From Mycobacterium attenuatum (GTDB taxonomy: Bacteria > Actinomycetota > Actinomycetes > Mycobacteriales > Mycobacteriaceae): a stretch of 64,000 bases of DNA. Below the pieces are notes generated by a model, which was given only the letters and a program-made list of their open reading frames with translations, was not told where the DNA came from and did no database searches. Of the stretch, positions 8,673 through 16,170 are shown piece by piece. Both the position numbers and the translations under genes were made by a program. How positions within the stretch are numbered: position 1 is the stretch's first letter; the number at the start of each line of letters is the position of its first letter. The stretch spans positions 26,996 to 90,995 of the forward strand of contig NZ_UPHT01000148.1 of NCBI RefSeq assembly GCF_900566085.1, written 5' to 3'.

Positions 8673-9803
8673 ATGGCCGACCAGCTCACGACTGCCCTCG
8701 AAATTCCTGCTGACCTCAAACCCCGCGACGGGCGCTTCGGATCGGGCCCGTCCAAGGTGCGGCCCGAGCAATTGCAGGCGCTGACCACCACCGCGGCGGC
8801 ATTATTCGGCACCTCGCACCGGCAGTCGCCGGTCAAGAATCTGGTAGGCCGGGTCCGCACCGGCCTGGCCGAGCTGTTCTCCCTGCCCGACGGTTACGAG
8901 GCGATTCTGGGCAACGGCGGCGCGACCGCGTTTTGGGACGCCGCCGCGTTCGGGCTGATCGACAAGCGCTCCTTGCATCTGACCTACGGCGAGTTCAGCT
9001 CGAAGTTCGCCTCAGCGGTCGCCAAGAACCCGTTTGTGGGTGACCCGATCATCATCAAGGCCGACCCGGGCGGTGCACCGCAGCCGCAGGCCGACCCGTC
9101 GGTGGACGTGATCGCCTGGGCTCACAACGAAACATCGACCGGGGTGGCGGTGCCGGTGCGACGTCCCGCCGACTCGGGCGACGCACTGATCGTCATCGAC
9201 GCCACCTCCGGAGCCGGCGGCCTGCCAGTCGACATCACCGAGGTCGACACCTATTACTTCGCGCCGCAGAAGAACTTCGCCAGCGACGGTGGCCTGTGGC
9301 TGGCGCTGATGAGCCCGGCGGCGCTGGCCCGGGTCGAGACGATCGCGGCCTCGGGGCGCTGGGTTCCGGACTTTTTGTCGCTGCCGATAGCGATCGAAAA
9401 CAGCCTGAAAAATCAGACATACAACACACCGGCCATCGGCACGCTGGCACTGCTGGCCGAACAACTCGACTGGCTGCTGGCCAACGGCGGGCTGGATTGG
9501 GCCGTCAAGCGGACGGCGGACTCCTCGCAGCGGCTGTACTCCTGGGCACAGGAGCGGCCGTACACCACGCCGTTCGTCACCGATCCGGAGCTGCGCTCCC
9601 AAGTGGTGGGCACGATCGACTTCGTCGACGACGTGGACGCCGCGGCCGTGGCCAAGACCTTGCGGGCCAACGGCATCGTGGACACCGAGCCGTACCGCAA
9701 GCTGGGCCGCAACCAATTGCGGGTGGCGATGTTTCCAGCCGTCGAACCCGATGACGTCAGCGCCCTCACCCGATGCATCGACTGGGTGGTCGAGCGGCTT
9801 TAG
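8673..9803 (+). CDS. serC: Phosphoserine aminotransferase
   Basis: A 376-residue PLP enzyme converting 3-phosphohydroxypyruvate and glutamate to phosphoserine and 2-oxoglutarate in serine biosynthesis. It opens with the actinobacterial SerC signature LKPRDGRFGSGPSKVRPEQL. It carries GNGGATAFWDAAAFGL for phosphate binding and TYYFAPQKNFASDGGLW, with the Schiff-base Lys at about residue 200. The C-terminal domain (LRANGIVDTEPYRKLGRNQLRVAMFPAVEPDDV) is typical. The ATG at 8673 is the conserved start; the open frame back to 7401 is antisense to the diiron-oxygenase gene and is rejected. The gene is divergent from the diiron-oxygenase/fprB operon. Confidence 0.95.
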   Translation: MADQLTTALEIPADLKPRDGRFGSGPSKVRPEQLQALTTTAAALFGTSHRQSPVKNLVGRVRTGLAELFSLPDGYEAILGNGGATAFWDAAAFGLIDKRSLHLTYGEFSSKFASAVAKNPFVGDPIIIKADPGGAPQPQADPSVDVIAWAHNETSTGVAVPVRRPADSGDALIVIDATSGAGGLPVDITEVDTYYFAPQKNFASDGGLWLALMSPAALARVETIAASGRWVPDFLSLPIAIENSLKNQTYNTPAIGTLALLAEQLDWLLANGGLDWAVKRTADSSQRLYSWAQERPYTTPFVTDPELRSQVVGTIDFVDDVDAAAVAKTLRANGIVDTEPYRKLGRNQLRVAMFPAVEPDDVSALTRCIDWVVERL

Positions 9804-9923
9804 CCAGCTCGTTATCAGCCCGCAACCATCCCGCGTGTCAGCGCGGATTGGCGGGTTCGCTGCATTAAAGTGCGCACCTAACAGGTCCGGTGCGCAGCTG
9901 CACGGAGCCTGCGAGGAGAAGCC

Positions 9924-10673
9924 ATGCGGGAACTCAAACTGGTTGGGCTGGATGCCGACGGCAAATACCTCATCTGCGAGGGCGCCAAACCGGCCGAAAC
10001 ATTCAAGCTGGCCGCCGACGATCGACTGCGGGCGGTCTTGAGCGGCCATACGGTACACCCCGTTCAACCGCACCTGGACATGGAAATAACGAATATGTTG
10101 AGCCCCAAAGAAATTCAGGCCAGGATCCGCGCCGGAGCATCGGTGGAGCAGGTGGCCGCCGCGTCGGGCTCCGACCTGGCACGCATCCAGCGGTTCGCCC
10201 ACCCGGTATTGCTGGAGCGGTCGCGCGCCGCCGAGCTGGCAACGGCCGCGCACCCGATGCTGGCCGACGGGCCTGCGGTAATGACTCTGCTCGAAACCGT
10301 CACCGCCGCGCTGCTGACGCGTGGTCTGAGCCCCGAGAAACTCAGCTGGGACGCCTGGCGCAACGAAGACGGCCGCTGGACGGTGCAGCTTGCGTGGCAG
10401 GCCGGCCGGTCCGACAACCTCGCGCATTTCCGCTTCACTCCCGGCGCGCACGGCGGCATCGTCGCCGCGATCGACGACGCGGCCAGTGAGCTGATCGACC
10501 CGGACTTCAAACCTCGACAGCTGGCTCCGGTGGCCCACCTCGCCTTCGACGAGCCCGCGAAGCCGGCACCCACCTCGGCGGGGGAACTACCAGCTGGCCA
10601 TCGCCGCGGCAAGCCGGTCATCCCGGCCTGGGAGGATGTCCTGCTCGGGGTGCGCTCCGGCGGGCAGCGCTAA
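9924..10673 (+). CDS. sepH: SepH-family cell-division protein (DUF3071, Rv0883c-like)
   Basis: A 249-residue cytosolic protein. The N-terminal domain MRELKLVGLDADGKYLICEG...FKLAADDRLRAV is the DUF3071 hallmark of SepH, an actinobacterial FtsZ-binding cell-division protein. A helix-turn-helix-like segment follows (LSPKEIQARIRAGASVEQVAAASGSDLARIQRFAHPVLLERSRAAELA, about residues 58-105). The C-terminal part (VAHLAFDEP..., HRRGKPVIPAWEDVLLGVRS) includes the conserved PAWEDVLLG tail. AGGAGA lies just before the ATG. It sits downstream of serC in the same direction, as in M. tuberculosis. SepH function is known from Streptomyces; its role here is by homology. Confidence 0.88.
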   Translation: MRELKLVGLDADGKYLICEGAKPAETFKLAADDRLRAVLSGHTVHPVQPHLDMEITNMLSPKEIQARIRAGASVEQVAAASGSDLARIQRFAHPVLLERSRAAELATAAHPMLADGPAVMTLLETVTAALLTRGLSPEKLSWDAWRNEDGRWTVQLAWQAGRSDNLAHFRFTPGAHGGIVAAIDDAASELIDPDFKPRQLAPVAHLAFDEPAKPAPTSAGELPAGHRRGKPVIPAWEDVLLGVRSGGQR

Positions 10674-11416
10674 GCTCGCGTTAAGTCGACGTTGAAGAAG
10701 CGAGCAGCTACGCATAGCGCGGTCGCGGCGAACGTAAACGCACGCCGAGCGGATGAAGGCGCTGACTCCGGCCGAACTTGACGTCGTGCGGTCGTTCACC
10801 GAAGGGCTGGGCAAAAGACATCGCAACCCGGCTCTGCGTGTCAGCGTGGACCCTGCAAGCGCGTGGCCCACCTCTACGCCAAGTCGGGCCTCAGCTCTCG
10901 GGTTCAGCTCGCCCAAGAAGCGGCCCAGCGCGCATGGCTGTTCAAGTTCTGTCTCCGCGGATCGTTTCTTGCATCGTCCCTCCTTGCCGCCAAGCTCGCG
11001 CTCGGCGTGTTAAACCAAGATCAGATCCACCGTTTCTTCCTCAGACCCGCCGTTCATAACTCTTGTTTATGAAACGATTTGTGATGTTGATTGGAAAGAG
11101 AAAGCGAAATTCTCTATGGTAATAACTCGCTGCGAGGTCAGATGTTTTCGGCGATGTTGAATGGTACCGTGATGTTTCGATCAGTTAGTCATGATCTGGC
11201 ATGTGGTGTAATGGAATTTTACGCCGCATCCCGGCCAAACATCGCGGCGCCGTTAGATTGGTCAGGATCAGGACCGCCAGCGCGGCTTAGGATCAAAAAT
11301 CTTTGTCACAGCTGTTTCGCTTAACCGAAGTCGCTGTGTCCCTCTGTTTGTTGTGTTGATCGATTATACGCGGCCTTGGCTAAACTTTCATTCCTCAATA
11401 ATGAAGGGAATCATTC
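10674..11416. other. Intergenic with gene remnant and AT-rich promoter region
   Basis: The first part holds a broken LuxR-type DNA-binding domain, listed separately. From about 10,950 to 11,416 no gene can be supported. The sequence is AT-richer than its surroundings (for example 11,060-11,230 and 11,330-11,410) and includes GAAGGGA ahead of the next gene. The composition suggests recently acquired DNA. Confidence 0.4.
10753..10940 (+). pseudogene. LuxR/GerE-type HTH domain fragment with two frameshifts
   Basis: Joining three frames restores a LuxR C-terminal DNA-binding domain. Frame one gives LTPAELDVVRSFTEGLG from 10753. After a shift near 10815 the next frame gives KDIATRLCVSAWTLQA. After a second shift near 10862 the third gives VAHLYAKSGLSSRVQLAQEAA. 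The order and content match the GerE domain (LTxxExxVLxLxxxGxxNKEIAxxLxxSxxTVxxHxxxIxxKLxVxSRxxL). No intact sensor domain is visible upstream. It is a dead remnant of a regulator, just after sepH. Confidence 0.75.
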
Positions 11417-12043
11417 GTGGCGCGACTTTCCCAAAATCCCATCTTCACGCGCAGCGTTAATACTGCTGAATCTCACTTGGCCGACGCCGCAGGGCGGACC
11501 ACCCAGGCGCAGCGCCGCACCCGCGCTGCTGCTATTGCACTCGGGGCACTGGCTCTGACCGGCACCATAACCCACACCGCAACCGACAACGAAGACGCCA
11601 GCGACCCAGCCCTCAGCTTCGGCAGGCTCGCCATAACCTTGACTGCCCACGATGGATTAAAACTCGAAACCTGCGCCAGCGGTAACGCCACCGGCAGTCC
11701 AAACAATGAAAATACCACCAGCAGCGCCAACAACGAGAACACCAACGGCGGCTCCGAAAATAGTTCACATCAGTCCAGCTACGCCGCTAATTCCGATGAG
11801 ATTCAGGATTCCGTCAACAATCAAGGCGACGTCAACAATCAAGGCGACGTCAACAATCAAGGCGACGTCAACAATCAAGGCGACGTCAACAATCAAGGCG
11901 ACGTCAACAATCAAGGCGACTATGTTGACGGTACAGTAATTATCGATATTACAGATTATCTAAGCCCGGCGACTGACGCTAACGGTCAATGGCGCCCCCG
12001 GATACTACCGCAATACCCTTTCGACTTCAATTATAGCGATTGA
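11417..12043 (+). CDS. Membrane-anchored low-complexity protein with six VNNQGD repeats
   Basis: A 208-residue protein of no recognised family. An Arg-rich segment (TQAQRRTRAAA, about residues 30-40) precedes a hydrophobic stretch (IALGALALTGTITHTA), suggesting a signal anchor or export signal. The outer part is rich in Asn, Ser, Gly and Glu (NNENTTSSANNENTNGG). Six perfect copies of VNNQGD follow (about residues 133-168), then a hydrophobic-acidic tail (GTVIIDITDYLSPATDANG) and an aromatic end. The GTG start has GAAGGGA 6 nt upstream. Base composition is AT-richer and Asn-richer than the neighbours, suggesting transfer. No function can be assigned. Confidence 0.6.
   Translation: MARLSQNPIFTRSVNTAESHLADAAGRTTQAQRRTRAAAIALGALALTGTITHTATDNEDASDPALSFGRLAITLTAHDGLKLETCASGNATGSPNNENTTSSANNENTNGGSENSSHQSSYAANSDEIQDSVNNQGDVNNQGDVNNQGDVNNQGDVNNQGDVNNQGDYVDGTVIIDITDYLSPATDANGQWRPRILPQYPFDFNYSD
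11813..11920 (+). repeat. Six perfect tandem copies of an 18-bp unit
   Basis: The unit GTCAACAATCAAGGCGAC is repeated six times without a mismatch (108 bp) and in frame, encoding (VNNQGD)6. Perfect identity indicates recent expansion or active homogenisation, so copy number probably varies between isolates. It lies inside a coding region and has no spacers, so it is not a CRISPR array. Confidence 0.97.
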
Positions 12044-12503
12044 CTTCAAACACGACGACGGCGATGACAAATGAACTGCCCGGGGCGGGGGCCTACCGTC
12101 AAGCGTATTAATTGTCTGGGCCGCGGCGTCCGAGGGGCTGGAATGCAGCGAAGGTGGGGCGTCAGCCGAGAGGGCGCGTCGTACCATCAGCCCTTATGTG
12201 CAATAACGGCAATCTTGGTCTTTGCGCGTGGCAAAGCGTAATCAGGTCAGGAGGTCGTGATGGCGAACTAGTCGCGACGAAGGGTCGCCGTAGGACCACT
12301 CGTACCTGCCTGTGACGGTGCAATCCGAACCGAACACGCACAACTGCCCCCAAGGGCGTCAAGATCACCGACCTGCAGATGCAAGACCCCCAACATCGCG
12401 CATTGCCCCGCCACGGCTTTCACGGCGAATAGAACTACAGCCCCGTTTCCGAACGCATCGACCAATCACCGCAAATTACCGTGGCATTTATGACAGAACC
12501 TAA
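12044..12503. other. Intergenic, no gene seen
   Basis: About 460 bp between the repeat-protein gene and the end of the minus-strand membrane-protein gene. Reading frames on both strands are short, mutually overlapping and without recognisable motifs. I see no tRNA-like or terminator structure that I can support. Confidence 0.4.
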
Positions 12504-12800
12504 CTAGGCCCTGCCCAGGCCCGCCATCGCGAGCAGCGTCAACCACGCCACCGCGACCCCTACTGCTGCGCCCAGGACAAACCAGCGCAGCACCGGAGTG
12601 CGCCGCCAACCCCAGAGGGTCGGCGCCAGCCCGCCGACCGCCACGATGTTGAGCCCCACCGCCAGCAATGCGTGCACTCGGATCAGTCCCAGGCTAAGCA
12701 CCACCATTCCGACCCCGGTTGCGGCGGCGACAAAACCAGCGACTACCAAACCCGTTGCCCACGGCACAGATTCGTTGCGATCTTCGAGCTCTCGGCTCAC
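12504..12800 (-). CDS. Small transmembrane protein (Rv0882-like)
   Basis: A 98-residue membrane protein with about three hydrophobic helices (ATGLVVAGFVAAATGVGMVVLSLGLI, LLAVGLNIVAVGGLAPTLWGW, WFVLGAAVGVAVAWLTLLAMAGL), roughly residues 15-40, 45-65 and 72-95. Length and location match the conserved hypothetical Rv0882. The start overlaps the stop of the upstream SpoU methyltransferase gene by 4 bp (ATGA), so translation is probably coupled. Function unknown. Confidence 0.8.
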   Translation of the reverse strand: MSRELEDRNESVPWATGLVVAGFVAAATGVGMVVLSLGLIRVHALLAVGLNIVAVGGLAPTLWGWRRTPVLRWFVLGAAVGVAVAWLTLLAMAGLGRA

Positions 12801-13624
12801 GGGCAGAGCCTAGCCCGCTCGTAGAACGCCAATGCCGCCGCCGTCGCCACGTTGAGGGAGTCGGTGCCTCGCGACATCGGGATCCGCACCCTCAAATCGC
12901 TGATCCGCAGCGCCGCGGCGGTCAGTCCCGGCCCCTCGGCGCCCACCAGCAACGCAATCGGTTGCTCGCGCACCGAATCCATGGCCTCGCCCAGTTCGCG
13001 CGCATCGCCCCGCGGAGTCATCGCCAACAGCCGAAAGCCCCATTGTTGCAGCATCAACAAGTCTGCGGGCCAGTCGGCTGCTCGGGCGTAGGGCACCAGC
13101 AAAGCGTGCCCCATCGACACCCGGACCGCACGACGATACAGCGGGTCGGCGCAACCGCTGCCGAACACCACCGCGTCCACTCCCAGCCCTGCCGCATTGC
13201 GAAAGATCGATCCGAGGTTTTCGTGGTCGTTGACTCCCTCGAGTACGGCGACGGTGCGGGCACCGTCGACCACCTGGGCCACTGTGAGCTCCGGCAACCG
13301 GTTTGCCGAGGCCAGCACCCCGCGATTGAGGTGAAATCCGACGGCCCGTGCCATGACTTCCGCGGACGTTCGGTAGTAGGGCGCCCGAATGCGCGCCAAG
13401 TCGTCCTTCAGTTCGGCCAGCCTGCGGTCGGTGCCGAGCAGCGCGCGCGGCGGGAACCGCGACGCCAGCATGCGCTGGACGACCAGCACACCCTCGGCGA
13501 TCACCAGGCCCTTCCCGGACGGCAGGTCGGGCCTACGGTCGACGCTGTTCAGATCACGGAAGTCATCGAGGCGCGGGTCGTCGGGGTCGCTGATGTCTTG
13601 AACATCGATGCCGAAACCGGTCAC
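12797..13624 (-). CDS. SpoU/TrmH-family RNA 2'-O-methyltransferase (Rv0881-like)
   Basis: A 275-residue SPOUT-class S-adenosylmethionine-dependent RNA methyltransferase. The three knot motifs are present: NHENLGSIFRNAAGLGVDAVVFG (motif 1, NxGxxxR), ALLVGAEGPGLTAAALR (motif 2) and IPMSRGTDSLNVATAAALAFYE (motif 3, SLNVxxA). An N-terminal substrate-binding part (residues about 1-110) precedes them. It should methylate a ribose in rRNA or tRNA; the target base is not readable. The GTG start overlaps the stop of the MarR gene by 4 bp (GTGA), and its own stop overlaps the next gene, making a tightly coupled three-gene operon. Confidence 0.9.
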   Translation of the reverse strand: MTGFGIDVQDISDPDDPRLDDFRDLNSVDRRPDLPSGKGLVIAEGVLVVQRMLASRFPPRALLGTDRRLAELKDDLARIRAPYYRTSAEVMARAVGFHLNRGVLASANRLPELTVAQVVDGARTVAVLEGVNDHENLGSIFRNAAGLGVDAVVFGSGCADPLYRRAVRVSMGHALLVPYARAADWPADLLMLQQWGFRLLAMTPRGDARELGEAMDSVREQPIALLVGAEGPGLTAAALRISDLRVRIPMSRGTDSLNVATAAALAFYERARLCP

Positions 13625-14052
13625 GGGCTTTCGTCGACCAGCGCCATCATGATGTCGGCCGCCCGGCGCAGGGTGTCACGTTTGCCAGTGTCGAGGGTTG
13701 CCAACCGCTCGGCCAGCCACTCCTGACGGGCTCGCCGCGCGGCTTTGACCAACTCCGCGCCGGCTACGGATACTGACACCAGCACCTGACGGCCGTCCAC
13801 GGGATGCGGGGCACGGTCCACCAAACCCACGTCGGCCAGGGAAGCGATCACCCGGGTCATCGAAGGTGGGCGGACGCGTTCCCGGATGGCCAGTGCGCCG
13901 GGCGTCATTGCGCCCTCATTGGCCAGGGTTGTCAATGCCGACAGCTGCGACAAGGACACCGGAGATGACGGGTTCCTGAATCGGAGTTGGCGCGCCAATC
14001 GCATGACCGCCAGCGACAAGTCGCTCGCCAGCTGGGCATCGCTGTCAGGCAC
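13621..14052 (-). CDS. MarR-family transcriptional regulator (Rv0880-like)
   Basis: A 143-residue winged-helix regulator: N-terminal helices (DAQLASDLSLAVMRLARQLRF), the helix-turn-helix LSQLSALTTLANEGAMTPGALAIRERVRPPSMTRVIASLADVGLVDRA (about residues 36-85), and the wing with the characteristic PHPVDGRQVLVSVS. The C-terminal dimerisation helix follows. It is the first gene of the operon with the SpoU methyltransferase and small membrane protein. M. tuberculosis Rv0880 has the same length as I recall. Operator and ligand are not readable from the sequence. Confidence 0.9.
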   Translation of the reverse strand: MPDSDAQLASDLSLAVMRLARQLRFRNPSSPVSLSQLSALTTLANEGAMTPGALAIRERVRPPSMTRVIASLADVGLVDRAPHPVDGRQVLVSVSVAGAELVKAARRARQEWLAERLATLDTGKRDTLRRAADIMMALVDESP

Positions 14053-14496
14053 AGCGCGAGGTTACAACGGAACCCCAGTGCTCGCGATCAGAACGACGGC
14101 AAACGATTGCGCTCCCGCCTTGAACGCTCACCCCGTCGCCGCACTCCCTCGGCACCCTGAAACCGTTGCGTCGCTCCGTCCCGCAACGTCACATCCACAC
14201 CACCTGTCACATCGGTCCTGCGGCCATGCCCGCCGTAACGAGTGTGCAACGGCGGCTTTGATCGTGCACGTAGGGCGGGAAAATCTGCGGCGGCCCGCCC
14301 CGACGGCACGCTCGACGCCCCCACTGCACACTCAACGCCCCCAACACACGCTCGACGTCCCCAACACACACTAATGGGTCTCGACGCCAGTCAACAGCGA
14401 CAACCCGGCGCCGTGCGCCCCAACGCCGTGCGCCCCCGGGCGCTCTCGCTCCGCCCGTTCAGCGCCCGGCATCGTCGCGAGCTATGTTGAAACCCG
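14053..14496. other. Intergenic with GTG-rich repeat motif
   Basis: About 440 bp with no supported gene between divergent marR and DUF2530 genes. It holds a 20-bp imperfect tandem repeat (14307-14372, listed separately), related inverted motif copies (GAGTGTGC near 14242 and ATCGTGCAC near 14262) and a short direct repeat CCGTGCGCCCC around 14410-14440. The block looks like one of the intergenic repeat families common in mycobacteria. Confidence 0.45.
14307..14372. repeat. Imperfect 20-bp tandem repeat, about 3.3 copies
   Basis: Units CACGCTCGACGCCCCCACTG (14307), CACACTCAACGCCCCCAACA (14327), CACGCTCGACGTCCCCAACA (14347) and partial CACACT (14367). Each differs at a few positions. No spacers and no coding frame explain it. 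Confidence 0.85.
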
Positions 14497-14772
14497 ATGA
14501 GCGATGCAACCGACCACAATCCCGAGCCGCCACCATTACCGGCACCGCTGCTAGAAGTGTGGCCGGTCATCATGGTCGGCGCACTCGGCTGGGTGGCCGC
14601 CGCGGTGGCCGCGTTCGTCGTGCCCAGCCTTCAGAACTGGCGTCCGGTGACGGTGGCCGGGCTGGCCGTGGGGCTACTCGGAACCGGCATCTTCGTCTGG
14701 CAACTTGCCGCTGCGCGCCGCGGAGCGCGGGGCGCACAAGCCGGCCTCGAGGCATACCTGGACCAGAAATAG
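14497..14772 (+). CDS. DUF2530 two-TM membrane protein (Rv0879c-like)
   Basis: A 91-residue protein with a Pro-rich N terminus (EPPPLPAPLLEVWPVI) and two transmembrane helices (IMVGALGWVAAAVAAFVV, about residues 25-42; VAGLAVGLLGTGIFVWQLAAA, about 53-72), then a basic/Gly loop and LEAYLDQK tail. Length and layout match Rv0879c and the DUF2530 family. Function unknown. It is followed 39 bp later by the SRPBCC gene. Confidence 0.85.
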   Translation: MSDATDHNPEPPPLPAPLLEVWPVIMVGALGWVAAAVAAFVVPSLQNWRPVTVAGLAVGLLGTGIFVWQLAAARRGARGAQAGLEAYLDQK

Positions 14773-14811
14773 AACCAGAATTCTTAGCGCACAACATATC
14801 CGGGAGGACGA

Positions 14812-15267
14812 ATGGTAGCTCCGCTGTTACAGGCGCACGTCGACATCGATGCCCCGCCCTCGAAAGTCTGGGCGCTGATATCCGACCTGCGGCGAATGCC
14901 GCAGTGGAGCCCGCAGTGTCGCTGGACGCACCAATTCGGTCCGCTGCGCCAAGGCACCCGCACGATTAACCTCAACCGCCGCAATCGATTGTTCTGGCCT
15001 ACGACGTGCACGGTCGTCGAAGTCATCCCCGAGAAGAAGTTGGCGTTCCGGGTCGACACCAACCGCAGCGTCTGGAGCTACGAGTTGGAACCGAATGGCG
15101 AAGGAACCCGGGTGACCGAGAGCCGCCATGCCGAGAACGGGGTGAGCGCGTTTTCTAACTTGTCGGTCAACGCCCTCTTGGGCGGCACCACCAACTTCGA
15201 ACGGGAATTGGTCGACGGCATGAACGCCTCGCTGGCAAAGATCAAGGCTGCCGCCGAAAACCGCTAA
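14812..15267 (+). CDS. SRPBCC / polyketide-cyclase-like protein
   Basis: A 151-residue START-like (SRPBCC) fold. It opens AHVDIDAPPSKVWALISDLRRMPQWSPQC, the typical beta-alpha-alpha entry, and ends in the long helix around ELVDGMNASLAKIKAAAENR. Such proteins bind hydrophobic ligands or act as cyclases and dehydratases; the substrate cannot be inferred. A GGGAGGA site precedes the ATG. In M. tuberculosis I recall PPE13 at this position, so this gene marks a local difference. Its 3' end overlaps the convergent DUF3027 gene by 4 bp. Confidence 0.85.
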   Translation: MVAPLLQAHVDIDAPPSKVWALISDLRRMPQWSPQCRWTHQFGPLRQGTRTINLNRRNRLFWPTTCTVVEVIPEKKLAFRVDTNRSVWSYELEPNGEGTRVTESRHAENGVSAFSNLSVNALLGGTTNFERELVDGMNASLAKIKAAAENR

Positions 15268-16067
15268 TCGGACGACTCTGGCGGCTTGTCGCAGATGTCG
15301 AGCACCCCGTCGTCGTAGGGGTCATACATTGGGGAGCCGCCACCCGCCGGGGCCGGAGTGTCGGAATGAGCGCCGCAGCCATAATGCTTGTCGACGACAT
15401 GGCCGTCGGCCGACATTTCGTTGCCGCACACCCCGAACATCGCGCCCAACGATCCGGCGAGCGGCAGGAAGAATGCGCAGTCCCGGCACACTCGCTTGGT
15501 CGACCGCGCCATCGCCGAGTCTGGGCCGTAGTCACCGTTGTGCCAGCGCTCGGCCGCCCCGGCGCGACCCCATGCGCTCAGCACCCAGCGGCGGCCGAAC
15601 CCGATCTCGGCAGCGGTCTCGTCGACCTGCGGGTCGCCACTGGCGCTGTAGCCCGGCACCAGCCGCGGATCGCTCTTAGTCGGCGCCAGCAGGTCGCCTG
15701 GGCTCAAATCTCCGGGCCGCACCCGCTGCTCCCAGGGCACCCAGGCCGGCGCCAGCAAGGCCGTCGGGCCGGGAATCAACACGACCTCGCTGATGGTGGC
15801 GCAGTCGGCACCGGCGTAGCCAGCCACCACGACGGCCCATTGCCATCCCTGGTAACCGGGCAAATGCGCCAGGAACCGGTGCGTCGCCGCATTGGGATCT
15901 TCGTAGCTGACCCCGAGATAGTCTCCGACCGCATCGGGGCCGCTGAACTCGGCGACTGCCGTCCTGGCCTGTTCCACAGCGCCGGTGAGCACCGCCGCCA
16001 GGTCTTGCGGCCGCTCGCTCACGGTCGCCACGGCGGATTCCGCCGATTCCTCCACGGGTCCGGTCAC
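15264..16067 (-). CDS. DUF3027 conserved actinobacterial protein (Rv0877-like)
   Basis: A 267-residue soluble protein. The N-terminal half contains YEDPNAATHRFLAHLPGYQGWQWAVVVAGY and VLIPGPTALLAPAWVPWEQRVRPGDLSPGDLL, the core signature of DUF3027. The C-terminal part has a possible metal-binding Cys set (VCRDCAFFLP, VCGNEMS, YGCGAHSD). The GTG at 16067 is preceded by GAGGGAAG and gives a length close to that remembered for Rv0877; the longer frame to 16127 adds unconserved sequence. Function unknown. It is divergent from the MFS gene. Confidence 0.85.
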   Translation of the reverse strand: MTGPVEESAESAVATVSERPQDLAAVLTGAVEQARTAVAEFSGPDAVGDYLGVSYEDPNAATHRFLAHLPGYQGWQWAVVVAGYAGADCATISEVVLIPGPTALLAPAWVPWEQRVRPGDLSPGDLLAPTKSDPRLVPGYSASGDPQVDETAAEIGFGRRWVLSAWGRAGAAERWHNGDYGPDSAMARSTKRVCRDCAFFLPLAGSLGAMFGVCGNEMSADGHVVDKHYGCGAHSDTPAPAGGGSPMYDPYDDGVLDICDKPPESSD

Positions 16068-16170
16068 ACTCTTCCCTCTCTGCAATGCGTATCCATACTG
16101 CCGGAAGACACGGTGGACGAGCCACACCCGGTTGCCTACGCGTGGAGACGAGATAAGCCAGAATTGATGC

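Noticed and set aside
9012..10538. 508-codon minus-strand frame across serC and sepH
   Set aside because: Overlaps two clear genes on the other strand and has no recognisable domain.
11813..11920. Possible CRISPR array
   Set aside because: Units are contiguous, in frame and without spacers, so this is a coding tandem repeat.
14307..14372. Possible CRISPR array
   Set aside because: 20-bp units directly abut, with no spacers and no cas genes.
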